A stretch of 53,922 nt of DNA. Source: RGIG1934 sp964492545. Lineage in GTDB: Bacteria; Bacillota; Clostridia; Lachnospirales; Lachnospiraceae. The notes below the pieces were generated by a model. The model was not told the origin of the DNA. It searched no databases and was given only the letters and a program-made list of their open reading frames with translations. The stretch covers positions 1 to 53,922 of the forward strand of contig CAZBKO010000002.1 of NCBI GenBank assembly GCA_964492545.1, in the 5' to 3' direction. The position numbers were made by a program, and so were the translations under genes. The stretch's first letter is position 1. Each line of letters begins with the position of its first letter. Shown piece after piece: positions 1 through 7,354 of the stretch.

Positions 1-812
1 CGGTCAGCTACGGTGCCAAGCTTTCCATTGAGGCTTTTGGTGTATCATTTCAGCTATCAGAACTCGTTAAGTTACTATATGTATTTTTCCTGGCGGCGCT
101 ACTACATAAAAGCAGTGGGTTCAAAGGCTTTATTTTGTCAGCATTATTTGCCGGAATTCATGTAATTATACTCGTATGCTCACGTGATTTAGGTAGCGCT
201 TTGATTTTCTTTGTTGTGTATCTTGCTATGATTTATGTTTCAACCGGAAAAGCAATATTGCTGTTTTGCGGTCTGCTAGCCGGAAGCGGGGCGGCAGTAG
301 TTGCGTATAAATTATTTGCACATATACGAGTTAGAATAGTAGCGTATACAAATCCATGGAAGGTGATTGATAATGAAGGATATCAGATAACACAGTCGTT
401 ATTTGCCATAGGAACAGGAGGGTGGCTTGGACTTGGCCTATGTAAAGGTACACCTAACAAGGTTCCTGTAGTTGATCAGGATTTTGTTATCTCAGCTATA
501 TCAGAGGAACTTGGAGGATTCTTTGCATTGTGCCTTATGGTGTTATGTATGTGCACATTTTTAGCCTTTATCAAAATTGCATCAGAACAGCCGGATATTT
601 TCTATAAGCTCATAGCCCTTGGACTTGCAATAACATATGGATTCCAGACAATTCTTACAATTGGTGGTGCCATAAAATTCATTCCTTCAACCGGTGTAAC
701 TCTGCCACTTGTTAGTTATGGAGGAAGCTCACTATTTACAACAATGATACTATTTGGAATTTTCCAGGGTATTAATGGACTTAGAAAGAAACCTGCTTCG
801 GAGGTGAAATAA
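1..812 (+). CDS. FtsW/RodA/SpoVE-family peptidoglycan glycosyltransferase, 5' truncated by window edge
   Basis: SEDS-family multi-spanning membrane protein that polymerises lipid II into glycan strands with a partner class B penicillin-binding protein. The frame is open from base 3, and the residues before the first internal Met include the family's loop with FQLSELVK, so the gene begins outside the window and the ATG at 135 is not the start. Hydrophobic segments follow, then a conserved block GYQITQSLFAIGTGGWLGLGL and, near the C-terminus, a block with STGVTLPLVSYGGSS, both hallmarks of FtsW/RodA. The stop codon directly abuts the start of the penicillin-binding protein gene, so the pair is co-transcribed. 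Whether it serves division (FtsW) or elongation (RodA) cannot be decided here. Confidence 0.93.
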   Translation, partial: VSYGAKLSIEAFGVSFQLSELVKLLYVFFLAALLHKSSGFKGFILSALFAGIHVIILVCSRDLGSALIFFVVYLAMIYVSTGKAILLFCGLLAGSGAAVVAYKLFAHIRVRIVAYTNPWKVIDNEGYQITQSLFAIGTGGWLGLGLCKGTPNKVPVVDQDFVISAISEELGGFFALCLMVLCMCTFLAFIKIASEQPDIFYKLIALGLAITYGFQTILTIGGAIKFIPSTGVTLPLVSYGGSSLFTTMILFGIFQGINGLRKKPASEVK

Positions 813-2246
813 ATGAAAAAATCAAAGAAACCTACTAAAAAAAGAAAAAGTAAAAATAATCAAATCAACAAATTAACATATATCTTTGTCGCTTTATTTA
901 TGTGTATGATGGGATATTTTATTTATTTTCAAATATTTGTTGGTGAAAATGTGATTAACAACACATACAATAAGAGGCAGGAAGTGTTTGAGAGCATAGT
1001 AAAACGAGGAAATATCCAGACTGAGGATGGGGAAATTCTTGCAAAAACAGAGACTGATTCTGAAGGTAATGAAAAAAGAGTGTACCCATATGGTAATGTA
1101 TTTAGCCATGCAGTAGGTATTGCAACTCATGGTAAGTCTGGAATTGAGCTAAGCAGTGATTATAATCTGCTGGCGGCTGACGTAAACATTGTCGAGAAAA
1201 TCAGCAATGAATTCAAGGATGAAAAGACAGATGGAAATAACGTGGTTACTACAGTGAAGACTAATCTTCAGCAGGTGGCATATGAGGCACTGGGGGATAA
1301 CGATGGCGCTGTAATTGCACTTGACCCTGAGACTGGAAAAATATATGCAATGGTATCAAAACCAGACTTTGATCCAAACTTAATTGATGAACAGTGGGAT
1401 GCAATAACAAGTGAAGATGGCAATTCATGTCTTCTAAATAGAGCAACAAATGGTATTTATACTCCTGGGTCAACCTTTAAGATATTTACATTTTTGGAGT
1501 ATATAAGAGAAAATAAGAATTTTAGAGACTACTCATATTACTGTAATGGTAGAATTACTATCGGAAATAATTCAGTGAGCTGCTACAATGGACACAACCA
1601 TGGAACCGTAGACTTATTTAAATCCTTTGCTTATTCATGCAACAGTTCATTTATTAATATAGGCACAGAATTGGATGTAAGTAAATATTCTGCAATGTGC
1701 AGCGAATTATTTTTCAACGGAGATTTACCAACTAAGCTGGAGTATAAGCCAAGCAGATTTTCTCTTGATGCTGATTCAACGACATTTGATATAATGCAAA
1801 CAGTTATTGGTCAGGGAAAAACGCAGGTATCACCTCTTCATATGGCAATTATAGCTTCAGCGATTGCAAATGACGGTGTTGTTATGGAACCATATTTGGT
1901 GACCTATATTGAGAACCATAATGGATTCAAGGTGAAAAAATACTCTCCTGTAAAATATGGAAAAATATTTGCGGATGATGAGGTGGAGCTTCTTAAGGAG
2001 GCTATGAGCGGTGTTGTGGCATATGGTACAGGAACAAAGCTGCAAAACTCGCTATATGACGCCTACGGAAAAACAGGAACGGCAGAAATTGATTCAGGCG
2101 ATAATGCTCATTCATGGTTTGTTGGATACGCAGAACATGAGGGCAAAAAGCTTGCAATTTGCGTATTGATGGAAAATATGCCACCTGGAAGCACTTGGGC
2201 AGTTCCGGCCGCCAAGACAGTATTTGACACATATTTTAGTGAATAG
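813..2246 (+). CDS. Penicillin-binding protein, class B transpeptidase
   Basis: Peptidoglycan DD-transpeptidase of 477 aa, anchored by one N-terminal membrane segment (about residues 21-42) after a very basic cytoplasmic tail. All three active-site motifs are visible: SxxK as S220-T-F-K223, SxN as S275-C-N277 and KTG at K420-T-G422. The N-terminal dimerisation region is short compared with the 600-700 aa PBP2/FtsI proteins, as in the PbpA-like group found beside ftsW in Clostridia and Actinobacteria. ATG follows the SEDS stop codon directly, with the SD GGAGGTG inside that gene's end. Inferred partner of the upstream glycosyltransferase. Confidence 0.93.
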   Translation: MKKSKKPTKKRKSKNNQINKLTYIFVALFMCMMGYFIYFQIFVGENVINNTYNKRQEVFESIVKRGNIQTEDGEILAKTETDSEGNEKRVYPYGNVFSHAVGIATHGKSGIELSSDYNLLAADVNIVEKISNEFKDEKTDGNNVVTTVKTNLQQVAYEALGDNDGAVIALDPETGKIYAMVSKPDFDPNLIDEQWDAITSEDGNSCLLNRATNGIYTPGSTFKIFTFLEYIRENKNFRDYSYYCNGRITIGNNSVSCYNGHNHGTVDLFKSFAYSCNSSFINIGTELDVSKYSAMCSELFFNGDLPTKLEYKPSRFSLDADSTTFDIMQTVIGQGKTQVSPLHMAIIASAIANDGVVMEPYLVTYIENHNGFKVKKYSPVKYGKIFADDEVELLKEAMSGVVAYGTGTKLQNSLYDAYGKTGTAEIDSGDNAHSWFVGYAEHEGKKLAICVLMENMPPGSTWAVPAAKTVFDTYFSE

Positions 2247-2250
2247 AGCC

Positions 2251-2279
2251 TTGCACTGACCAAATAATTGATGTATACT
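2251..2279 (+). promoter_or_regulatory. Sigma-A-type promoter for the Nudix/pap/queH operon
   Basis: TTGCAC (2251-2256), 17-nt spacer, TATACT (2274-2279), in the 77-nt gap before the Nudix gene. It suggests that the next three genes form a separate transcription unit from the SEDS/PBP pair. Confidence 0.6.
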
Positions 2280-2323
2280 TTATTTAGTCTTTAAGACACA
2301 CCTTATTAACAGGAGGAATTGCA

Positions 2324-2776
2324 ATGATTGAAGCAACGAGCTGTGGCGGTGTGGTAATATTTCGTGGCAAGATTTTAGTATTGTACAAGAATTATAAGAA
2401 TAAGTACGAAGGCTGGGTATTGCCTAAGGGAACCGTTGAAGAAGGCGAAGAATATAAGGAAACAGCCCTTAGAGAAGTTCGCGAGGAGACGGGTGTTAGT
2501 GCGTCAATTATTAAATACATTGGTAAGAGTCAATATTCGTTCATAACACCACAGGATGTGGTTGAGAAGGACGTTCATTGGTATTTGATGATGGCAGACA
2601 GCTATTACAGTAAACCACAAAGGGAAGAATACTTTTTGGATTCAGGATACTATAAGTTCTATGAGGCTTATCATTTACTCAAGTTTTCCAATGAGAAGCA
2701 GATTCTTGAGAAGGCTTATAATGAATATCTTGACCTTAAGAAGAGTAATCTTTGGGGAAGTAAGAAATACTTTTAA
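2324..2776 (+). CDS. Nudix hydrolase
   Basis: Pyrophosphohydrolase of 150 aa. The Nudix box GX5EX7REUXEEXGU is intact at residues 36-58 (G36, E42, R50-E51, E54-E55, G57), so metal binding and catalysis are expected. Substrate cannot be read from the motif; the early WVLPKG segment is common in diadenosine polyphosphate and related hydrolases. SD AGGAGG lies 8 nt before the ATG. It is followed closely by a polyphosphate:AMP phosphotransferase gene, which makes a nucleotide or polyphosphate-related role plausible, but that is inference. Confidence 0.9.
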   Translation: MIEATSCGGVVIFRGKILVLYKNYKNKYEGWVLPKGTVEEGEEYKETALREVREETGVSASIIKYIGKSQYSFITPQDVVEKDVHWYLMMADSYYSKPQREEYFLDSGYYKFYEAYHLLKFSNEKQILEKAYNEYLDLKKSNLWGSKKYF

Positions 2777-2808
2777 TATAGTGAATAATGCAAAGGACTG
2801 GTTATATT

Positions 2809-4314
2809 ATGTTGGAGAAGGTAGAACTTGACAAGAACATGGGGAAGAAGGAATACAAGTCTTTAATGGAGAATTTACAGCCAAGGCTTGCATTGGCTCA
2901 GAGAAAATGTAAGGAATTGGGAATTCCGGTAATGGTTGTGTTTGAAGGTATGGGCGCAGCCGGTAAAGGAACTTTAATTAACAAGCTCATTGAACCACTT
3001 GATCCAAGAGGATTCAAGGTGTACACAACAGCAACGTCTAATCTGGAGGAGCAGATGCATCCATTTTTATGGAGATTCTTTACAAAGCTCCCTGAATACG
3101 GAAGAATAGCAATATTTGACAGAAGCTGGTATCGACTTGTTCTTGCTGACAGGTTTGACGGAATAACACCAGAGAACAAAGTATATGAAGCTTATTCAGA
3201 GATATGTTCTTTTGAGAGACTGTTATCTGATGATGGCATGCTTATTATCAAATTGTGCTGTGTTATTTCTAAGAAAGAACAGAAGAAAAGATTTGGTAAA
3301 TTACTAGAAAACAGCACAACAAAATGGCGTGTTTCAAAAGAAGATATCAAGCGTAATAAGGAATATGACACTTATTTTGCAATGAATGACGAGATGCTTG
3401 AGGCAACTGATACAGATTATGCACCTTGGAATATAGTTGAAGCAACAGATCGTGAATATGCGTCTGCAAAGGTTATGGAAATAGTAACACAGGCAATGGA
3501 GCAGGCAATTAACAATAAGCAGAACAATACGTCAACTGAGAAAAAAGAGTCAGTAAAGGTAACTGATTCACTTAGAACAAGAGTGCTTCAAGGTGTTAAT
3601 CCATCAGTAGAGTTGAGTAAGGAAGATTATAAAGTACAATTAGTGAAGCTCCAAAAGAAATTATCCAAGCTTCACAACGATATCTATAAGTATAGAATAC
3701 CGGTAGTTCTTGCATTTGAAGGCTGGGATGCTGGTGGTAAAGGTGGAGCAATCAAGAGACTTACTGGGGCACTTGACCCAAGAGGTTACGTAGTTAATCC
3801 GGTTGCATCACCTAATGACGAGGAAAAAGCACATCATTATCTATGGAGATTTTGGAAAAATGTACCTAAGAATGGTCATATTGCAATATTTGACAGATCC
3901 TGGTATGGACGTGTAATGGTAGAAAGAATAGAAGGATTTTGCAGCGAGAAGGAATGGAAGAGAGCATATCAGGAGATGAATGATATGGAAGCTCAATTCT
4001 ATAATGCAGGTGCAGTTGTACTTAAGTTCTTTATGCACATCGACAAGGATGAGCAGGAAAAACGATTTAAGGAACGTCAGGAAAACCCATTAAAGCAATG
4101 GAAAATCACTGATGAAGATTGGAGAAATCGTGCAAAATGGGACGAGTACGAAGAAGCAATTGACGAGATGATAGTTAGAACATCTACCACATACGCGCCT
4201 TGGATAATTGTTGAAGGTAATAACAAGTATTATGCCAGAATTAAAGTGCTTGAAAGCGTTATAGATGCACTGGAAAATAGAATTAAGGAAGTTAAGAATA
4301 GTAAGAAAAAATGA
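2809..4314 (+). CDS. pap: Polyphosphate:AMP phosphotransferase (two-domain PPK2, class II)
   Basis: Transfers phosphate from polyphosphate to AMP, giving ADP. The 501 aa protein holds two tandem PPK2 domains (about 1-240 and 270-501). The C-terminal domain has a full Walker A, EGWDAGGKGG with D307, and FDRSWYGRV. The N-terminal copy reads EGMGAAGKG, with Gly where the conserved Asp should be, and FDRSWYRLV. In class II enzymes only the C-terminal copy is active, and these changes agree. I chose the ATG at 2809, preceded by AAAGGA, rather than the in-frame ATG at 2788, which has no SD. It overlaps queH by 4 bases. Confidence 0.93.
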   Translation: MLEKVELDKNMGKKEYKSLMENLQPRLALAQRKCKELGIPVMVVFEGMGAAGKGTLINKLIEPLDPRGFKVYTTATSNLEEQMHPFLWRFFTKLPEYGRIAIFDRSWYRLVLADRFDGITPENKVYEAYSEICSFERLLSDDGMLIIKLCCVISKKEQKKRFGKLLENSTTKWRVSKEDIKRNKEYDTYFAMNDEMLEATDTDYAPWNIVEATDREYASAKVMEIVTQAMEQAINNKQNNTSTEKKESVKVTDSLRTRVLQGVNPSVELSKEDYKVQLVKLQKKLSKLHNDIYKYRIPVVLAFEGWDAGGKGGAIKRLTGALDPRGYVVNPVASPNDEEKAHHYLWRFWKNVPKNGHIAIFDRSWYGRVMVERIEGFCSEKEWKRAYQEMNDMEAQFYNAGAVVLKFFMHIDKDEQEKRFKERQENPLKQWKITDEDWRNRAKWDEYEEAIDEMIVRTSTTYAPWIIVEGNNKYYARIKVLESVIDALENRIKEVKNSKKK

Positions 4315-4934
4315 ATGTAAATTACCAAAAAGAATTAGATAAAACAATAGACAATATTGTCCAATCAAATATAGTACCCAAGCTACTTATACATAGTTGC
4401 TGCGCTCCTTGTAGCAGCTATGTACTAGAATATTTATCGCAGTATTTTTCGATTACAGTGGTATATTATAACCCTAATATTTTTCCTGAAGAAGAATATA
4501 TGTATAGAATTTCAGAACAGAAGAAATTAATTGATAATTTACCTGTTAAGAATCCGATTTCATTTATTCCAACAGAATATACACCAGATGATTTTCATAG
4601 CGTAATTAAAGGTTATGAAAAGGATTTAGAGGGTGGCGAGAGATGCTTTATATGTTATGAACTTCGTTTGAGACAGGCTGCACAATATGCAAAGGACAAT
4701 GGCTATGACTATTTTACAACCACATTGTCAATAAGTCCTATGAAAAATGCATCCAAACTAAATGAAATAGGTCAAATGCTGCAGCAAGAATATGGAGTAA
4801 AATATCTTATATCTGATTTCAAGAAAAGAAATGGATATAAAAGATCAGTAGAGCTTTCAAAGGAATATGAGCTATACAGACAGGATTATTGCGGATGCAT
4901 ATATTCCAAACTTGAGAGAGAATCACACAAATAA
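4311..4934 (+). CDS. queH: Epoxyqueuosine reductase QueH
   Basis: Non-cobalamin epoxyqueuosine reductase (formerly DUF208), last step of queuosine synthesis on GUN-anticodon tRNAs. The 207 aa protein shows the family cysteine set: HSCCAPC (C30, C31, C34), CFIC in the middle and CGC near the C-terminus, which bind the iron-sulfur cluster and a second metal. ATGA overlap with pap implies translational coupling. No other queuosine gene is in the window. A convergent polymerase gene ends at the next base, leaving no room for a terminator. Confidence 0.92.
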   Translation: MNVNYQKELDKTIDNIVQSNIVPKLLIHSCCAPCSSYVLEYLSQYFSITVVYYNPNIFPEEEYMYRISEQKKLIDNLPVKNPISFIPTEYTPDDFHSVIKGYEKDLEGGERCFICYELRLRQAAQYAKDNGYDYFTTTLSISPMKNASKLNEIGQMLQQEYGVKYLISDFKKRNGYKRSVELSKEYELYRQDYCGCIYSKLERESHK

Positions 4935-6155
4935 TTATTTTGATTTACCTGTCATATGTTTATGCTCGGAATCAATAAATCTAGCGCGTTTTACGGAGTC
5001 GTTACCATAACGGCTCCTTATATTATCTATAGTAGAATCAAGTTTCTGTAATTTCTCATATTTATCTTTATCAAATAAGTTGTATTGGGAATATTTTTCA
5101 GTGGATGCTTTGGCAGTACTTACTCCGAGAAGTCTTATAGGAGCGTTGTTCCAGCAAATGTCAAATAATTCACATGCATAGTTATATATTTCAGCAGTTA
5201 CATTAGTTGTTGACTCAAGTGAACATTGCTTTGAATGGTGATGAAAATTACTGTCAACAATAGTTATGCTTACAACACTAATAAATACATTATCATATCT
5301 TAATCTTGCACCTACTGTTTCGCATAATGAGAGAAGTATCATTTTAGCAGTATCAGCATCTGTGACATCATATTGAATGGTAATAGAATTTCCGTATCCT
5401 TTGTTAGAACCCTTTTCAATCGACAATACTGAATCATCAAGACCGTTAGCATAATTCCACATCATGTCTCCATGTTTACCAAAATGATAATTCAATATTG
5501 ATTTATCACAGTGAGCTAAATCTCCAATCGTAAACAATCCAATATTATTAAGCTTGGCAGCTGATGAATGACCAACAAACAATAAATCGTTTACAGGCAA
5601 TTTCCAAAGTTTGTCTGCTATTTCTGATGGAAAAAGAGTATGTACTTTATCAGGCTTTTGAAAGTCTGATGCCATTTTAGCTAATAATTTGTTTGTTGAT
5701 ATTCCAATATTAACAGTAAATCCAAGTTCATTTTTGATAATATCTTTAAGCTTATGAGCAAATTCTACCATATCTCCATATAAAAGACTCGTTCCGGTCA
5801 TATCACAAAATGCTTCATCGATGCTAAACTGATCGACAACAGGAGCGTACTCCTTTAATAATTCCATAAAGTCATGCGAGTACATAGTATATATCTTAAA
5901 GTTGGGAGAAAATACAGATATATTGGAACATTTCTGACGTGCTTTTGATAAAGGTTCGCCAGTTATTATTCCACAAGATTTTGCCAGAGGTGACTTTGCC
6001 AGTACAATTCCATGACGAGTTTCTTCATTACCTCCAATAACAGCAGGTATTGTTCGGATATCAACTGTTTCATGCAATTCTTTAAGTCTATATATAGCCT
6101 CCCAGCTAAGGAAGGCATTATTAACATCTATATGGAAAATAATTGTATCGGCCAT
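4935..6155 (-). CDS. dinB: Y-family DNA polymerase (DinB/UmuC type)
   Basis: Error-prone translesion polymerase, 406 aa. Catalytic acidic residues are present: D10 in HIDVNNAF and S111-I-D-E114 in the palm. The little-finger region extends to about residue 345 and is followed by QYNLF at 357-361, a good beta-clamp binding motif. SD AGAAGGAT precedes the ATG. The N-terminal DVNNAF differs from the DMDAFF of classical DinB and is closer to a Firmicutes subgroup, so exact subfamily is open. No LexA-type palindrome is visible upstream, so SOS control is not supported here. Confidence 0.9.
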   Translation of the reverse strand: MADTIIFHIDVNNAFLSWEAIYRLKELHETVDIRTIPAVIGGNEETRHGIVLAKSPLAKSCGIITGEPLSKARQKCSNISVFSPNFKIYTMYSHDFMELLKEYAPVVDQFSIDEAFCDMTGTSLLYGDMVEFAHKLKDIIKNELGFTVNIGISTNKLLAKMASDFQKPDKVHTLFPSEIADKLWKLPVNDLLFVGHSSAAKLNNIGLFTIGDLAHCDKSILNYHFGKHGDMMWNYANGLDDSVLSIEKGSNKGYGNSITIQYDVTDADTAKMILLSLCETVGARLRYDNVFISVVSITIVDSNFHHHSKQCSLESTTNVTAEIYNYACELFDICWNNAPIRLLGVSTAKASTEKYSQYNLFDKDKYEKLQKLDSTIDNIRSRYGNDSVKRARFIDSEHKHMTGKSK

Positions 6156-6189
6156 GACAAATCCTTCTTCTTAATCAATAATTGTTTCG

Positions 6190-6348
6190 ATGTTGAAACT
6201 TAGAACATTATCTCATATTTTTGGAACAATTTCAAATTTCTTTAAAAAAGCTATAGAGGCATTACATTCATTTATTGGATTGGCGAATGGTATGATAAAA
6301 ACACTTGATTTTGTGAAATCAAAAGAATATACTAAAGAAAAAAGTTAG
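6190..6348 (+). CDS. Possible small ORF, 52 aa, unknown
   Basis: Open frame from ATG 6190 to TAG 6346-6348, encoding a small amphipathic basic peptide that begins MLKLRTLSHIFG and ends in a Lys/Glu-rich tail. I do not recognise it. There is no SD upstream of the ATG, and the frame runs over the likely promoter of the divergent polymerase gene, both of which argue against it. Its stop overlaps the SD of the next gene, which weakly argues for it. Confidence 0.2.
   Translation: MLKLRTLSHIFGTISNFFKKAIEALHSFIGLANGMIKTLDFVKSKEYTKEKS
6207..6235 (-). promoter_or_regulatory. dinB: Promoter of the Y-family polymerase gene
   Basis: Read on the minus strand: TTGAAA (6230-6235), 17-nt spacer, GATAAT (6207-6212), about 50 nt before the start codon. 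No CGAAC-N4-GTTCG-like operator overlaps it. Confidence 0.5.
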
Positions 6349-6359
6349 GAGTGATTGAT

Positions 6360-6602
6360 ATGGCAATAAAATTTTGCTTACAATGTAGTAAAAAATTAGA
6401 TATGAATACAAAAATATGTCCTCATTGTGGATTTGATTATGTCAAATTTATGAATACTCCTACAGGGAATATTAAAGTTGTAAAAACGAAACGCAAAAAA
6501 GAAAAATTACATTTTACAGATGAAGAGAAGCTTGCGTTAGGTCTATATCCTAAAAAAGGACTTTTCAAATTAAGTTTAATTTCAAATATATTAAATAAGT
6601 AA
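6360..6602 (+). CDS. Small zinc-ribbon protein, function unknown
   Basis: 80 aa protein with two CxxC pairs (CLQC and CPHC) forming an N-terminal zinc ribbon, then a basic linker (KTKRKKEK) and a short hydrophobic C-terminus. I chose ATG 6360, with SD TAGGAG at 6346-6351, over the in-frame GTG at 6351 inside that SD. Function cannot be assigned. It stands between a polymerase gene on the other strand and a tRNA-Leu flanked by repeats, so it may be cargo left by an integrated element. A hairpin with a T-tract follows. Confidence 0.7.
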   Translation: MAIKFCLQCSKKLDMNTKICPHCGFDYVKFMNTPTGNIKVVKTKRKKEKLHFTDEEKLALGLYPKKGLFKLSLISNILNK

Positions 6603-6618
6603 TATACAATAACGTTTG

Positions 6619-6648
6619 GCACTTACCGAAAGGCAGGTGCTGTTTTTG
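6619..6648 (+). terminator. Rho-independent terminator after the zinc-ribbon gene
   Basis: Stem of about 9 bp with one mismatch and G-T pairs (GCACTTACC / GGCAGGTGC) closed by GAAA at 6619-6640, followed by TGTTTTTG. It lies 17 nt after the stop codon. Confidence 0.65.
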
Positions 6649-6688
6649 TATATAAAAATGTCAGAATGCCTTTGAACGTCAGTATTAC

Positions 6689-6721
6689 CAAAGTGTAACC
6701 CGAAAGTAACCAAGTGTAACC
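6689..6721. repeat. Three short direct repeats, possible integrase arm-type sites
   Basis: CAAAGTGTAACC (6689-6700), GAAAGTAACC (6702-6711) and CAAGTGTAACC (6711-6721) follow one another. They sit about 80 nt beyond the 3' end of the tRNA-Leu gene. Clusters of such repeats near a tRNA 3' end are typical of arm-type binding sites for tyrosine recombinases. No integrase gene is adjacent, so the assignment is an inference. Confidence 0.4.
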
Positions 6722-6748
6722 TTTTTTAAGGATTTTAGCAAAAATAAA

Positions 6749-6777
6749 AAACCTCCAAAACCCAGTTAAATCAAGGG
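6749..6777 (-). terminator. Likely terminator of tRNA-Leu
   Basis: On the minus strand, AAACCC and GGGTTT form a short stem around an AT-rich loop, followed by TGGAGG and an interrupted T-tract. It lies about 20 nt after the tRNA 3' end. Confidence 0.45.
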
Positions 6778-6798
6778 TTTCAGAGATTTCTCAACCAA

Positions 6799-6881
6799 TG
6801 CAGGAAATGGGACTTGAACCCACACGTGGTTGCCCACGTCAGATTTTGAGTCTGATGCGTCTGCCATTCCGCCATTCCTGC
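6799..6881 (-). tRNA. tRNA-Leu (anticodon CAA)
   Basis: Class II tRNA of 83 nt. The acceptor stem GCAGGAA/TTCCTGC pairs perfectly. The anticodon stem TCAGA/TCTGA encloses loop CTCAAAA, giving anticodon CAA (decodes UUG). The long variable arm CGTGG-GCAA-CCACG is clear, and the T-loop TTCAAGT is normal. The discriminator is A. CCA is not encoded. It is transcribed alone from a strong promoter. Confidence 0.97.
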
Positions 6882-6892
6882 GTACCTGTAAA

Positions 6893-6921
6893 ATTTTATC
6901 ATTGGAGATAAGAAATGTCAA
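6893..6921 (-). promoter_or_regulatory. Promoter of tRNA-Leu
   Basis: On the minus strand: TTGACA (6916-6921), 17-nt spacer, TAAAAT (6893-6898). The -10 ends 11 nt before the mature tRNA 5' end, so the leader is very short. Confidence 0.8.
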
Positions 6922-6988
6922 CCATATTTTTTATAATATGATATAATGTAATGTGATTATGATGCAAGAGGAAATTTTGGAGGTAGAT

Positions 6989-7327
6989 ATGAACTGCAGA
7001 GAATTTCAAAAGCTTATACCGGCATTTATAAATGATACAATAGAAGATGAAGAAATTGAGGCGTTCATAACACATTCTAAGGAATGCGAAGAATGCTTTG
7101 ATGAGCTCGAAATATATTATATGCTATTTGAAGGTTTGGATAAGCTTGAAAAAGATGCAGGCGCATCTTTTGATTTAAAAGGTGAATTACAGGAAAAGAT
7201 AAAAGAATACGAAGAACATATTTATACAGCTTTTAAGATGAGGATTATTGGAGGCGTTGTCAGTGTGGTAGCGCAGATAATTCTTGCCTGCTGCGTAGGT
7301 ATCAGATTATGGAATATTTTTATGTAG
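6989..7327 (+). CDS. Zinc-finger (zf-HC2-like) membrane protein
   Basis: 112 aa. The N-terminus has the pattern C3, H29-x3-C33-x2-C36 characteristic of the anti-sigma-type zinc finger (zf-HC2), and the C-terminus carries one membrane segment (about residues 84-108). Such proteins often bind a sigma factor at the membrane, but none is adjacent. I chose ATG 6989, preceded by GGAGG, over the GTG at 6953. TATAAT-like -10 elements lie at 6932 and 6942. It ends 27 nt before polA and is probably co-transcribed with it. Role unknown. Confidence 0.8.
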   Translation: MNCREFQKLIPAFINDTIEDEEIEAFITHSKECEECFDELEIYYMLFEGLDKLEKDAGASFDLKGELQEKIKEYEEHIYTAFKMRIIGGVVSVVAQIILACCVGIRLWNIFM

Positions 7328-7354
7328 GACATAGACTTTAATTATGGAGGAATT

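Noticed and set aside
6156..6359. LexA box before the Y-family polymerase
   Set aside because: GAAC-like half sites occur (for example in GGAACAATTTC) but no second half at the right spacing.
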